Below are positions 45,850 to 56,035 of a stretch of 64,000 nucleotides of DNA, in pieces. The DNA comes from Bacillota bacterium. GTDB taxonomy: Bacteria > Bacillota > Clostridia > Lachnospirales > Lachnospiraceae. Location: assembly GCA_023457255.1 (NCBI GenBank), contig JAEWMB010000028.1, positions 1-64,000 on the forward strand, in the 5' to 3' direction. Within the stretch, counting starts at the first letter, position 1. Every line of letters begins with the position of its first letter. The notes beneath the pieces were generated by a model. It was given only the letters and a program-made list of their open reading frames with translations, made no database searches and had not been told where the DNA came from. A program made the position numbers and the translations under genes.

Positions 45850-46689
45850 ATGATTCAATTAGGAAAAATCCAAACACTAACCGTTATGAAAACAACGGAT
45901 TTCGGTGTTTATCTGGCAGACAATTCAAGTACCGGAAAAGAAGATACCATTCTGCTGCCAAAAAACCAAGTTGCTGCAGGAACTAAATTGGGAGATCAGC
46001 TCTCTGTCTTTGTATATAAGGACTCCGAGGATCGTCCCATCGCAACACTGATCACTCCAAAATTAACGTTAAAAGAAATCGCAGTATTAAAAGTGAAAGA
46101 GGTTACCACGATTGGAGCTTTTTTAGATTGGGGAATTGCAAAAGATTTGTTCTTACCGTTTAAAGAACAGACCCATCCTGTTACGGTTGAGGAAGAAGTA
46201 TTGGTAAGTCTCTATCTTGATAAAAGCAAACGCCTTTGTGCAACTATGAAGATTTATGATATGTTGCAGACCAACTCACCTTATCAAAAGGATGACAAGG
46301 TTACCGGTATCGTGTATGAAATCATCCCGGCCTTTGGAGCCTTTGTTGCTGTTGATTATAAATACTCTGCCTTAATTCCAAATAAAGAACTCCATGCGAA
46401 GTTAAATCCGGGGCAAACGATTACCGCACGGGTTACTATGGTGCAAGCTGACGGCAAACTTAATCTTAGCCTGCGGGAAAAGACTTACTTACAGCTTGAC
46501 ACTGATTCGGAGCTTATCTATAAGAAACTAGATGCCGCCGGTGGCTTTCTCCCTTTTCATGACAAATCTGAACCGGAGGATATAAAAAAAGAATTTAACC
46601 TCAGCAAGAATGCCTTTAAGCGTGCAATCGGCCATTTAATGAAAGAAAATAAGATTAAGATATTAGAGAACGGAATTCAAAAAATATAG
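45850..46689 (+). CDS. cvfB: S1-like RNA-binding protein CvfB
   Basis: 279 residues. Three S1-like modules (ILLPKNQVAAGTKLGDQLSVFVY; EVTTIGAFLDWGIAKDLFLPFKEQ; GIVYEIIPAFGAFVAVDYKYSALIPNKEL) and a C-terminal winged helix (DKSEPEDIKKEFNLSKNAFKRAIGHLMKENKI). This is the order in CvfB/YitL, an RNA-binding virulence-linked regulator in staphylococci. It follows the thioesterase gene closely. Confidence 0.9.
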   Translation: MIQLGKIQTLTVMKTTDFGVYLADNSSTGKEDTILLPKNQVAAGTKLGDQLSVFVYKDSEDRPIATLITPKLTLKEIAVLKVKEVTTIGAFLDWGIAKDLFLPFKEQTHPVTVEEEVLVSLYLDKSKRLCATMKIYDMLQTNSPYQKDDKVTGIVYEIIPAFGAFVAVDYKYSALIPNKELHAKLNPGQTITARVTMVQADGKLNLSLREKTYLQLDTDSELIYKKLDAAGGFLPFHDKSEPEDIKKEFNLSKNAFKRAIGHLMKENKIKILENGIQKI

Positions 46690-46754
46690 GGAATCAGCCC
46701 GGTGGTGTCTCAATAAAGCATAAGTCCACGGACTGTCCTTGTTCATGCCAAGCA

Positions 46755-46812
46755 AAAAGGCTCTTTTTCAAACAAAAGACAAACGTCTATTCTTTGAAAA
46801 AGAGCTTTTCTC
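46755..46812. terminator. Terminator between cvfB and yvyF
   Basis: GCTCTTTTTCAAA pairs with TTTGAAAAAGAGC, with T-runs on both sides. It serves both convergent genes. Confidence 0.8.
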
Positions 46813-46825
46813 TCTCATGGAAGAA

Positions 46826-47227
46826 CTATAAATCTAAGAAACGCATCTTAGCACGGTCACGAAAATCCTTTTGTACTTTCGGATCCTCTTTTTTATATAC
46901 ACTCCCTAACGTATTAGCCAGCTTATCTTTGCAAGCATTACAAAAACGACCGGTTCGTATCATAGTACCACAGCTTTCACACTCTAAGCCGACCAAGGAA
47001 TCTGCGGAAAACGCCAGACGTTCCTCACGAACCCATTGTCTAAGTTGTTGTACCGTTACTTCATTTTCCTCTGCTACTTCTTGTATGCTTGCATGAGGAT
47101 TGTCATAGATGTAATTTTTCACAACTTCAAACTTTTTGTCTAAATCACGCATACAGGAAGCACATAGTGGAATCCCACCTAAGTAATTAAATAATTTTCC
47201 ACAGCTTTTACAATTTCTTACGTCCAT
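46826..47227 (-). CDS. yvyF: YvyF/TIGR03826-type flagellar operon protein
   Basis: 133 residues. An N-terminal zinc knuckle (CKSCGKLF..CASC), a helix-turn-helix-like middle (ASIQEVAEENEVTVQQLRQWVREERL) and a second Cys cluster (CESCG..CNAC). This matches the YvyF family found next to comF and flgM in Bacillus and Clostridia. It lies 13 bases after comF on the same strand. Its target is unknown. flgM is not next to it here. Confidence 0.85.
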   Translation of the reverse strand: MDVRNCKSCGKLFNYLGGIPLCASCMRDLDKKFEVVKNYIYDNPHASIQEVAEENEVTVQQLRQWVREERLAFSADSLVGLECESCGTMIRTGRFCNACKDKLANTLGSVYKKEDPKVQKDFRDRAKMRFLDL

Positions 47228-47240
47228 GTTAACCCCTTTC

Positions 47241-47978
47241 TCAGAATCCGCTTCCTATACAAACCGCAACAAAGAAAACCTCAAGACATCCAGCCCTTTG
47301 CAATACCTTTGTACACGCTTCTATGGTACTTCCTGTGGTATAAATATCATCAACTAATATCACCCGTTTGTATGGAAAAAACTCTTCTGATCTTTCACCA
47401 TTTGTTGAAATAGAGAATGCCATCTCCAGATTTCTCATTCGTTCTTTATTATCAAGCTTTTTTTGTGGTATCGTATCTACTGTTCGCACCAGAAGTTTGG
47501 TGTCTGCAGGAATAGAAAGTGCCTTTGATAGCCCTTCTGCCAACAATTGAGCTTGATTAAATCCCCTTTGCTTATACTTATTTTTATGTAAAGGAACTGG
47601 TATCAGCACTTCAGCATTCGTTTTATATATCCATTCACCAAGGCTTCTAACCATGGAATCTACATAGAATTCTGCATATTCCCTTTTTGCGTGATACTTA
47701 AACTCACTTAGTGATTTCTTTAATTTATCATTGTAAGGAAAACAAGCAAATCCTTTGGTATAATGATGTTGCTGCTTAACACAGTCAAAACAATATTCTT
47801 GTTCGTGAGCCAAGACCGGCTTGCTGCATTTTTTGCAGCGGGGTTCCATTAGTAACGGAAGTTCCTCACTGCAAATACCGCATATCTTTCGTTCCCTAGA
47901 AACTAATATCTCACTGCAAATAGGACATCGCCTTGGATAAACAGCATCCAATATTTCTTTCCAAACCATTCGCCACAT
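47241..47978 (-). CDS. comF: ComF family phosphoribosyltransferase-like protein
   Basis: 245 residues. Zinc-ribbon start (CPICSEIL..CGICSEELP, CKKCSKPV, CFDC) and a PRTase domain with IPVPLHKNKYKQRGFNQAQLLA and the PRPP loop VILVDDIYTTGST. ComF proteins act in DNA uptake and single-strand DNA handling. yvyF follows, as in B. subtilis. Confidence 0.9.
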   Translation of the reverse strand: MWRMVWKEILDAVYPRRCPICSEILVSRERKICGICSEELPLLMEPRCKKCSKPVLAHEQEYCFDCVKQQHHYTKGFACFPYNDKLKKSLSEFKYHAKREYAEFYVDSMVRSLGEWIYKTNAEVLIPVPLHKNKYKQRGFNQAQLLAEGLSKALSIPADTKLLVRTVDTIPQKKLDNKERMRNLEMAFSISTNGERSEEFFPYKRVILVDDIYTTGSTIEACTKVLQRAGCLEVFFVAVCIGSGF

Positions 47979-47996
47979 GGGCTTTCACCTTCTATC

Positions 47997-48920
47997 CTAA
48001 CTGCTAAATAACTTATTAGGATATTTCCCTTGTGCGATTAATTCTTGGATGGAGTCTATTACTAATTGCTTGTCTTCTTTATAAGTAACTCCAAACCACT
48101 TATCATTGGTTCTTAATACCTTTACTTTTGCTCTGCCTTCTGCCACCATCTTACCGACTACACTTGGTAATAAGTATTCTTCCTTTAAATTATTTCCATC
48201 CAGTCCTTTTAAAAATGTGCGAAATCCAGCTTCCAGCTCTTGTAGGAAGTTTGGTGTAAATCCCCACATATTCATAGATACCGAACTGTCTAATTCCATA
48301 GTTACAGGATTACCGCTGCCATCCTTACCAACTGCGATATCCCCCTGTCTCTCAATTCCAAAAGTCTCCTCCACACGGGATAAGTAACCGGATTCATCTA
48401 CCTTACATACACCTCTTGTTACAATACCATTATCACTCAAGGTATTTCCAAGAACAAAGCCTGCCATGCAGAATTCATTCTCCTTATCATTGGTATCAAC
48501 CTTGCTTAAGAAATCCTGCACTTTTACAAATGCTTCTTTTCCATAATAGTCATCCGCATTGATTACTGCAAATGGTTCATTTACAACACCTTTACAACAC
48601 AAGACAGCCTGTCCGGTACCCCAAGGCTTTGTACGATCCTCCGGTTTGGTAAACCCTTCCGGAAGTTTGTCAAGCTCCTGATACACATACTCTACTTCAA
48701 TTTGCTTCTCAATACGACTTCCGATGATTTCTTTGAAATCCTTCTCCAGGTCATGGCGGATAATAAATACAACTTTGTTAAATCCCGCTTCTATCGCATC
48801 GTAAATAGAGTAATCCATAATTATCTCGCCGCTTGGTCCAACTTTTTCAAGCTGCTTGATTCCTCCTCCGTAACGGCTACCAATACCTGCTGCCATAATT
48901 ACTAATGTGGTCTTATTCAT
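47997..48920 (-). CDS. Sugar nucleotidyltransferase-like protein
   Basis: 307 residues from the ATG with GGGGG upstream; an earlier frame start lacks a site. LVIMAAGIGSRYGGGIKQLEKVGPSGE is the nucleotide-binding loop with the conserved Lys, and FAVINADDYYG holds the metal-binding Asp. These belong to the NTP_transferase fold. The sugar and nucleotide are not identifiable. It precedes comF by 18 bases on the same strand. Confidence 0.85.
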   Translation of the reverse strand: MNKTTLVIMAAGIGSRYGGGIKQLEKVGPSGEIIMDYSIYDAIEAGFNKVVFIIRHDLEKDFKEIIGSRIEKQIEVEYVYQELDKLPEGFTKPEDRTKPWGTGQAVLCCKGVVNEPFAVINADDYYGKEAFVKVQDFLSKVDTNDKENEFCMAGFVLGNTLSDNGIVTRGVCKVDESGYLSRVEETFGIERQGDIAVGKDGSGNPVTMELDSSVSMNMWGFTPNFLQELEAGFRTFLKGLDGNNLKEEYLLPSVVGKMVAEGRAKVKVLRTNDKWFGVTYKEDKQLVIDSIQELIAQGKYPNKLFSS

Positions 48921-49171
48921 AAGGAACCCCCTGATATTATAATACAATAGATACAATATCCTGCATCCGTTGTGCTTAATTAGATGAAGCGGTTAATTGC
49001 CTTATGTCAATTGACTTTGTCAATTCCTATCTTCATTAGGATTATTATACACTATGACACTTTCAGATGCACCATTTTTTTGAAAATTAACTTAGTCAAT
49101 ATTAATCATTTGCAAGGGTTATCTCTAATCTTAAAAAAATATCTTTTGAAAGGTTTTAACTTTTGAAAGAT

Positions 49172-51400
49172 TTATCTTTCCATTTTACCTCTTTCCATAA
49201 TCCGGGATTTCAATCCCGAATAACGTTTTAATTCACTTTCATTCTCAATCATCGCCTGCACCATATTCTCACTGCCGACGATGGTAACACATTGCTTTGC
49301 TCTAGTAACAGCGGTATATAAAAGATTTCGGTTAAATAGCATTCTCGGACCGCTGTAGATTGGAAGAACAATTGCCGGGTATTCACTTCCTTGTGATTTG
49401 TGAATTGTCACCGCATAAGCAAGTTCTAATTCCTCAAGCTGACTAAAAGGATAGGTGACCATTCGTCCCTCATCAAACTCAACTGTTAATTCCTCGGCAA
49501 ATAAGTTAATTTCCTTGATTACTCCTGTATCCCCATTAAAAACTCCTGTTCCGCTGTCAATCGTAATACCATAACGGCTTTTGGTCTCCCAGGTGATTTG
49601 ATAATTGTTCTTCACCTGCATTACCTTGTCACCCTCACGAAACATTCCCCCGGAATGTTCCTTTTCTTTTTTCTCCTGTGAGGAAGGATTCAGATATTGC
49701 TGCAATACTTGATTCAGCCTTTCAACACCGAGCTCACCTTTTCGCATCGGCGTTAGTACTTGAATATCATAAACAGAAGCATTCACATATCTTGGCATCT
49801 TATCACGAACCAATGAGATAATCACACGAATGATTGCATTCACATCATCTCTTTTTAGTAAAAAGAAATCCTTGCTCTTATTATCCAAAGTAATATGTTC
49901 TCCGGAATTAATCTTATGCGCATTCACAATAATATCACTTTCTGATGCCTGCCTGAAAATCTTTTTCAGCATTACAACCGGAAATGCTTTTGACTCTATC
50001 ATATCCCTTAGAACATTTCCCGGTCCAACACTTGGTAACTGATTAACGTCGCCAACTAAAATTACTCTGGTACCAACCGTAATGGCTTTTAACAAGGAAT
50101 GCATTAAAGAGATGTCAATCATCGACATCTCATCAATGATAATTACATCTGCTTCCAGCGGATGTAACTCGTTTCGTTCAAAGTTCATCCTGCCGTCTTT
50201 ATCATCCATTCCTTTGGCAAGCTCCAGTAAGCGATGAATTGTACTTGCCTCATACCCAGTGGTTTCTTTCATACGCTTAGCGGCACGCCCTGTTGGTGCT
50301 GCGAGTAACATATCCATACCTTCTGCCTCAAAAAAACGAAGGATTGTATTAATCGTTGTGGTCTTACCGGTACCCGGGCCACCGGTTATGATTAATAATC
50401 CGCTGCGCACTGCCTCCATTACAGCATATCTCTGCATCTCATCTAGCTCTAGATTTGTTTCCTGTTCAATTTTTGCAAGCCTTGTTTCAATTTGTGCCGG
50501 AGAGATATCATACGAGATACTGAGATCAGAAAGCATATTCGCAACATTTAATTCCATATAGTAAAAGGTTGTACTATAAACTTGCTGCTCTTCCTTTGCA
50601 TCTTTTATTACCAGCTTTTTTTCAAATGCAAGTGAAGTGATATGCCTCTTAACCACCTCTGCCTCTACCATTAACATCTCACAAGTTTTTCCCACCAAAT
50701 TATGCATTGGAAAATACACATGGCCGTTACCGGCCGCAAGCAATAAAGCATAAAGAATACCCGCTCTTACACGATAGTCGGAATCCGTTCGAATTCCTAT
50801 CCGCGAAGCGATTTCATCTGCAATCTTAAAGCCAACACCGCTGATATCTTCTGCCAAACGGTATGGATTTTCTTTTATAATCTCATACATGCGCTCTCCA
50901 TACTGCTTGTATATCTTTACTGCCAGATTTAAGGAGATGCCATATTGCTGAAGAAAAAGCATGGCACTTCTCATCTCTCTCTTTTCGGAAAACTGTCTAT
51001 AAATCTCCCTTGCAAGCTTATCACTGATTCCCTTTACTTCTGCAAGACGCTCCGGTTCTTCTTCTATAATCACAAATGTTTTTTCTTTAAATTTTCGAAC
51101 GATACGGGCTGCCAAAGCAGTCCCTATCCCTTTGATTGCACCGGAACCTAAATATCGTTCTATAGATAATAAGTCCTCCGGTTCCTTCATCTCATAAGTG
51201 CTTACCTGAAATTGCTCCCCGTATAATGGGTGTGCAGTATAGCTGCCGGTTAAAGCAAGATATTCTCCTTCATTAACAAAAGAAAATGTTCCAACGCAGG
51301 TTACTTCATCTTCCTCCAAGGAAAGACTTAGTACAGTATAACCATTTTCAGCATTTCGATATACAATTCTCTCTACATATCCTCTTAACTCTTCTGCCAT
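49172..51400 (-). CDS. recD2: RecD2-type 5'-3' DNA helicase
   Basis: 742 residues from the ATG with AAAGGAAGGG upstream. N-terminal OB-like and helix-hairpin-helix region (SIERYLGSGAIKGIGTALAARIV), then SF1 helicase motifs: GGPGTGKTTTIN, IIDEMSMID, GDVNQLPSVGPGN, SQGSEYPAIVLP and YTAVTRAK. RecD2 acts in repair and fork stability in bacteria lacking RecBC. The long terminator-like stem at 51496-51545 precedes it. Confidence 0.93.
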   Translation of the reverse strand: MAEELRGYVERIVYRNAENGYTVLSLSLEEDEVTCVGTFSFVNEGEYLALTGSYTAHPLYGEQFQVSTYEMKEPEDLLSIERYLGSGAIKGIGTALAARIVRKFKEKTFVIIEEEPERLAEVKGISDKLAREIYRQFSEKREMRSAMLFLQQYGISLNLAVKIYKQYGERMYEIIKENPYRLAEDISGVGFKIADEIASRIGIRTDSDYRVRAGILYALLLAAGNGHVYFPMHNLVGKTCEMLMVEAEVVKRHITSLAFEKKLVIKDAKEEQQVYSTTFYYMELNVANMLSDLSISYDISPAQIETRLAKIEQETNLELDEMQRYAVMEAVRSGLLIITGGPGTGKTTTINTILRFFEAEGMDMLLAAPTGRAAKRMKETTGYEASTIHRLLELAKGMDDKDGRMNFERNELHPLEADVIIIDEMSMIDISLMHSLLKAITVGTRVILVGDVNQLPSVGPGNVLRDMIESKAFPVVMLKKIFRQASESDIIVNAHKINSGEHITLDNKSKDFFLLKRDDVNAIIRVIISLVRDKMPRYVNASVYDIQVLTPMRKGELGVERLNQVLQQYLNPSSQEKKEKEHSGGMFREGDKVMQVKNNYQITWETKSRYGITIDSGTGVFNGDTGVIKEINLFAEELTVEFDEGRMVTYPFSQLEELELAYAVTIHKSQGSEYPAIVLPIYSGPRMLFNRNLLYTAVTRAKQCVTIVGSENMVQAMIENESELKRYSGLKSRIMERGKMER

Positions 51401-51495
51401 ACCCTTCCTTTCTGCACCCATTCGATACTAAAATTAATTGTGTATAAATTGCTATTTACTTTCACACAATGCTCTGCACTGTAAGTGTATAAATA

Positions 51496-51545
51496 GCCTC
51501 ATTGATAAAGACAACAATTTTTATTGATGTCTTTATCAATGAGGC
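51496..51545. terminator. Terminator of the flagellar-rod genes
   Basis: GCCTCATTGATAAAGAC (51496-51512) pairs perfectly with GTCTTTATCAATGAGGC (51529-51545), a 17-bp stem. The T-run is clearer on the + strand than the minus strand. Confidence 0.7.
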
Positions 51546-51673
51546 TTCCTTTTTTCATTTATCTATTTCTGCGCCGCTATTTCCGTATATTTAGTATATG
51601 TATACACAGTGCAGACCAACTTAATAAGTGAAAGTTATAACTTCACTCTTATGCTGTTTTATTTCAAATCTTT

Positions 51674-52018
51674 TTAAGTACTCTGATCTCTTTTCATTGC
51701 CTCATATAGCTGCTTTGCAATACCTAATTTACCGGACTCCGTAATGTCCTTTGCGTAGCTTTCATATAACATATCACCAAAGTAAGACATATACTCGTTT
51801 TCATCCTCTTCACTTTTGGCAATCGTATTCTTTACTTGTTTGATAACCTGCTCTACTAAATAAGTCTCAAAACTCTTACAGGACTCCATCAACTCTTCAT
51901 CGGTTGCAGCCTTACTATCTTTTGCAAGGCTGTTTTCTAATTTCGCTGTTTTTGATGTACCTTGTGCAGTCTGGGTCAATGTTTGAAACATTGCATCACT
52001 TCCAATGGAAATACTCAT
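51674..52018 (-). CDS. flgJ: FlgJ-type rod-binding protein
   Basis: 114 residues from the ATG at 52016-52018 with AAAGGAAG upstream. The family block reads SCKSFETYLVEQVIKQVKNT and YMSYFGDMLYESYAKDITESGKLGIAKQLYEAM, the rod-binding domain of FlgJ. The peptidoglycan hydrolase domain of enterobacterial FlgJ is absent, as in most Firmicutes. It likely caps the flagellar rod. Confidence 0.85.
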   Translation of the reverse strand: MSISIGSDAMFQTLTQTAQGTSKTAKLENSLAKDSKAATDEELMESCKSFETYLVEQVIKQVKNTIAKSEEDENEYMSYFGDMLYESYAKDITESGKLGIAKQLYEAMKRDQST

Positions 52019-52090
52019 CTGTTTCTTCCTTTCTGCCGTGGGCAAAAATTCCGTCATAGGACAGAAATCCTACCGAATGGAAAAATCCAT

Positions 52091-52906
52091 TTAACGACGT
52101 AAGTTATTCGCCTGCTGCAGCATCTCATCTGCGGCTGTAATTGCTTTGGAATTCATCTCATAAGCTCTTTGCGCTACAATCAAATTCACAATTTCATCTG
52201 CTGTCTGAACATTAGAGGCTTCAAGATATCCAGTATGAATCTTACTTTGTTTTAGATTCGCATTCTCGATTTCCTTAAGAGGAGCACCCGAGTTCTCCGT
52301 CTCGTAAAATAAACTTCCACCGGCTTTTTCTAAACCGGCAGGATTAACAAACTGAGTGAGTCCAATTTGGATTCCGGTACGTACTGCAATATTTTTCTCA
52401 TTTGGATACATTAAGTTTCCGTATTCGTCCATAGTAACCTTTGAAATATCCCAGTCTTTATTAAATACAATTGGTTGTCCATTCGTACTTAATACTGGGT
52501 ATCCATCCGCGGAAGCTAATGTAACTCCTTCTGTGCCAATCGCAATACGGAAAGAACCATTTCTTGTATAAGCGGTATTCCCATCAGAATCGCGTACGGA
52601 AAATAAACCATTTCCTTCAATCGCTAAATCCCAGTCATTATTGCTTTCTTGCAAAGTCCCCTGAGTAAAGGAGGATACGATACCCGTTACTCTAACACCT
52701 GACCCAACCTGTCCAATGACAGGCTTTTCATTCCCCTCACTGTCTGTTACTTTACTCTGTATTTTAGAATATAACAAAGAGGAGAATTGTGCTGTCTCCT
52801 TTTTATATCCTGCCGTATTAATATTAGAAAAATTATTTGATATCGTATCCAAGGTTGTTTGCTGAGAAATCATACCTGATGCCCCAGTCCAAAGTGCTCT
52901 CATCAT
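52091..52906 (-). CDS. flhP: Flagellar basal-body rod protein (FlhP/FlgG-like)
   Basis: 271 residues from the ATG with GGAGG 6 bases upstream. MMRALWTGASGMISQQTTLDTISNNFSNINTAGYK is the N-terminal rod motif. EASNVQTADEIVNLIVAQRAYEMNSKAITAADEMLQ is the C-terminal motif. Length and end suit FlgG/FlhP, the distal rod. The mbl-flhO-flhP order copies B. subtilis. Confidence 0.9.
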   Translation of the reverse strand: MMRALWTGASGMISQQTTLDTISNNFSNINTAGYKKETAQFSSLLYSKIQSKVTDSEGNEKPVIGQVGSGVRVTGIVSSFTQGTLQESNNDWDLAIEGNGLFSVRDSDGNTAYTRNGSFRIAIGTEGVTLASADGYPVLSTNGQPIVFNKDWDISKVTMDEYGNLMYPNEKNIAVRTGIQIGLTQFVNPAGLEKAGGSLFYETENSGAPLKEIENANLKQSKIHTGYLEASNVQTADEIVNLIVAQRAYEMNSKAITAADEMLQQANNLRR

Positions 52907-53154
52907 AAAAATCCTCCATTCTGCCGCAATCCTGAGAATTTGGCGACAGTACAAATTCGTGTGTGAAAAATCTTGATTCTTCACACCACCTCCCGTGCAA
53001 GTATTATCCTATCGTAACAAAAATTAGTGATAATAAAATCAATTTTCCCATTCTATACATCTATGTTCCTTGCCTGAAGCATTGCAGTATCTTATCCGTA
53101 TGCGGGACAGAATACATTTACAGATAGAAGATACCGTGAGTGTTAATATAAAAC

Positions 53155-53928
53155 TTAGACTTTACCTACTGAATTCGCAGCTAATTCTAAAGTACCATCA
53201 ATGGATTGAATCACTTTTTGATTTGCTTCATAAGCTCTTGTAATTGCAATCATATTTACCATTTCACTGACAACATTAACGTTTGACTGCTCTGTATATC
53301 CTTGGCGAATACCTGCAGCCGTATCTTTCTCTCTATAACCATCTACCGCTTCATACATTGTCTCGCCAAACTTTTTTAGATAATCATAATTCTCAAAATC
53401 TGTTACGGATAATTTATCCACTTGTACGCCATCTGCAAATACATTTCCTTCTAGGTCAATGATGACTTGGCTGGCATTTGTAGGAACCTGAAGATTCCCC
53501 CCTTCGCTCATAAGGTGATTTCCATTCACATCAACAATATAACCCTCTTTATCCATTAAAAACTGACCGGCTCTTGTGTAGCGTTCCTTTACATTCCCAT
53601 CGCGGTCCGTTACTTCCACCTTAAAAAAACCGGAACCTTCGACTGCCAAATCAAAAGTATTACCTGTTTCTCTTAAAGAACCTTGTGTATAATCAGTATA
53701 AATCTCGCCAAGCTTCACTCCAAGTGTCATCTTACCAATTCTCTTATCGGTAAAATTCTCGGATTCATCTCGAATTTTTAATGTAAGAACATCATCAAAG
53801 GATTGATTTGTTACGCCTTCCTTTTTATATCCAACGGTAGCAGAATTCGCTAAATTGTTCGATATGATATCCAGACGTTTTTGTTCATTTTCCATACCGG
53901 TCCAACCGGTATATAGACCTCTTACCAT
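53155..53928 (-). CDS. flhO: Flagellar basal-body rod protein (FlhO/FlgF-like)
   Basis: 257 residues, AGGAG 6 bases before the ATG. MVRGLYTGWTGMENEQKRLDIISNNLANSATVGYK and the end SNVNVVSEMVNMIAITRAYEANQKVIQSIDGTLE are the shared rod-protein motifs. DTAAGIRQGYTEQSNV is typical of FlgF/FlhO. It follows mbl on the same strand. Confidence 0.9.
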   Translation of the reverse strand: MVRGLYTGWTGMENEQKRLDIISNNLANSATVGYKKEGVTNQSFDDVLTLKIRDESENFTDKRIGKMTLGVKLGEIYTDYTQGSLRETGNTFDLAVEGSGFFKVEVTDRDGNVKERYTRAGQFLMDKEGYIVDVNGNHLMSEGGNLQVPTNASQVIIDLEGNVFADGVQVDKLSVTDFENYDYLKKFGETMYEAVDGYREKDTAAGIRQGYTEQSNVNVVSEMVNMIAITRAYEANQKVIQSIDGTLELAANSVGKV

Positions 53929-54028
53929 TCCATTCTCCTCTCATGACTTCATTGTCATGACATTCCTGCCAATGAATTTATCCACTTCTTGTATTTTGGT
54001 AAAGCTTAGTTCCATTCCTATTATCTTA

Positions 54029-55018
54029 TCAGTCTTTTCTACCACTTAAAAATTCAACATATTTACCAGTACCAATTGCTACTGCTGTCATAGGATCTTC
54101 TGCAGTCATCGTTGTAATACCGGTTTTTTCTTCGATTAATTCTTCTAATCCATATAGCAGGCAACCACCACCTGTTAATACAATACCACGATCTGCGATA
54201 TCAGCGGCTAATTCCGGCGGAGTTTTTTCCAGCACACTATGAACTGCTTCTACAATCTGAGAAGTAGTTTCTTTTAATGCTTCCTCTGTTTCTTCTGAAG
54301 TAACAGAGATTGTTTTTGGAAGACCGGTAACAAGATTACGTCCTCTAACATCCATAGCGACAACTTCTGGTCTGCGATAAGCAGAACCAATCTTAATCTT
54401 AATATCTTCTGCTGTTCTTTCACCAATTAATAAATTGTGCTTTTTACGCATATAACGAACAATTGCCTCGTCAAAGTCATCGCCTGCAATCTTAATGGAA
54501 GTAGAAACTACGGTTCCTCCTAACGATATTACAGCGATATCTGTAGTACCTCCACCAATATCTACAATCATATTACCGCATGGTCTTGAAATATCAATAC
54601 CGGCACCAATTGCCGCAGCAATCGGCTCCTCTATTATAGCAACATCTCTGGCACCTGCCTGATATGTTGCATCTTCTACCGCCTTCTTCTCTACTTCTGT
54701 TACTCCACTTGGTACACAAACGCTGATAATCGGCTTACGGAAACGCTGCTTACCAACCGCCTTCTGAATGAAGTATTTTAACATCTTCTCAGTTACGGTA
54801 TAATCGGAAATGACACCCTGACGTAATGGACGTACCGCAACGATATTTCCAGGGGTCCTACCAAGCATCAGTCTGGCTTCTTCTCCAATTGCTTTTATTT
54901 TATTTGTATCTCGGTCAAAGGCAACTACAGAAGGCTCCTTTAAGACAACGCCTTTACCTTTAATATATACCAGAACACTAGCTGTTCCTAAATCGATTCC
55001 GATGTCGCAACCCAACAT
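54029..55018 (-). CDS. mbl: Rod-shape protein Mbl (MreB family)
   Basis: 329 residues. Actin-like ATPase motifs: [12 protein letters not shown] (phosphate 1), [17 protein letters not shown] (phosphate 2), [15 protein letters not shown] (adenosine). It forms filaments that guide cell-wall synthesis. AGGAGA lies 8 bases before the ATG. Position before flhO-flhP indicates Mbl, not MreB. Confidence 0.93.
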   Translation of the reverse strand: MLGCDIGIDLGTASVLVYIKGKGVVLKEPSVVAFDRDTNKIKAIGEEARLMLGRTPGNIVAVRPLRQGVISDYTVTEKMLKYFIQKAVGKQRFRKPIISVCVPSGVTEVEKKAVEDATYQAGARDVAIIEEPIAAAIGAGIDISRPCGNMIVDIGGGTTDIAVISLGGTVVSTSIKIAGDDFDEAIVRYMRKKHNLLIGERTAEDIKIKIGSAYRRPEVVAMDVRGRNLVTGLPKTISVTSEETEEALKETTSQIVEAVHSVLEKTPPELAADIADRGIVLTGGGCLLYGLEELIEEKTGITTMTAEDPMTAVAIGTGKYVEFLSGRKD

Positions 55019-55438
55019 TGTAATTCTCCTTTCAAAAATCCACCAAAATAGATATTCTATCTTATTCTTATCGATTAACTCAAATCTAAACGTACTCTAT
55101 TATATTATAAACGTGTTTCAGAAAATTTTCAAAGGAAATTTTCAAAACTTTTCCTAAAATCATCATATTACGATAATTTCTAACATTTTCTTATAAATTG
55201 CACAAATACTGCATTCCATAAATCTCTTTTGTATTCATTTTTATTATTTTGCATGATTTTAGGTGTTATATACCTCGTTCTCGATTTGTTGTTCTTAGGA
55301 GCTTACCTTGGGTAATCAGTTGTTTTTTACAACACGTTTATAATATCGGCAATTTTCTAAAAAAGCTGACTACTTTTTCTTTGAAATTTATTCATTTGAT
55401 GATATGATAGATACAAATGTATAAATTTAGAGGTGTCT
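55019..55438. other. Gap with a promoter for the + gene
   Basis: 420 bases. TTGAAA (55381-55386) and TATGAT (55403-55408) with 16 bases between form a promoter for the gene at 55439. The mbl leader lies on the other side. No gene seen. Confidence 0.5.
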
Positions 55439-56035
55439 ATGAATAGAAGTAAAGCTTCAATAGAACGAAAACAAATGAATCGTGAAATTCTTATGATTAG
55501 TAATTACCGAGCATTGCTGTTAGCAAAACATATTGGTACCCTCCTGCTTATCTTATACTTTGTGCCTGCTGCCATTACGGGACTTGACGAAAGCCCCGCT
55601 TTATATCTTATTCTGCTTCATAATACTTTACCGGCTGTGTTTTATTTTCTATTAACCAATAAAAGCAACTTACATACCAAAGAGCAAAGAATACTAAAAC
55701 CCTCCGCTTATGCCAAGGCAGACAAAAACCCTGTTAAAAAACATATCTTATCTGGTATTTTTGCCAAGAAAATGGAAGCAGATACCCCACTGCTTCCACA
55801 ACTTAAGAAAAGATATCAATATTCAAGACTACAGTACCAAAGTAATTCTATTTCTTTTTTATTAACTTGCTTCTTTTTACTTTTATGGCAGCAGCAAGAT
55901 ACGATTCAAAGCAGCTTTTTTCTTTACCGTAATTCACCTGTTACTATCTTAGCAGTTATTGTACTAACCCGCCTTTTTGGTATTATCTTTTATGACCGCT
56001 ATATTCATTATAGCCTACGTTTCGGAGGAATCTAA
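55439..56035 (+). CDS. Hypothetical membrane protein
   Basis: 198 residues. Four hydrophobic segments: about 25-45 (IGTLLLILYFVPAAI), 52-72, 140-155 (ISFLLTCFFLLLW) and 165-185. A basic cytosolic loop lies between the second and third (KKHILSGIFAKKM). The ATG has a close AGAGGTG. The 3' end overlaps the convergent GGDEF-EAL gene by 21 bases. No family recognised. Confidence 0.62.
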   Translation: MNRSKASIERKQMNREILMISNYRALLLAKHIGTLLLILYFVPAAITGLDESPALYLILLHNTLPAVFYFLLTNKSNLHTKEQRILKPSAYAKADKNPVKKHILSGIFAKKMEADTPLLPQLKKRYQYSRLQYQSNSISFLLTCFFLLLWQQQDTIQSSFFLYRNSPVTILAVIVLTRLFGIIFYDRYIHYSLRFGGI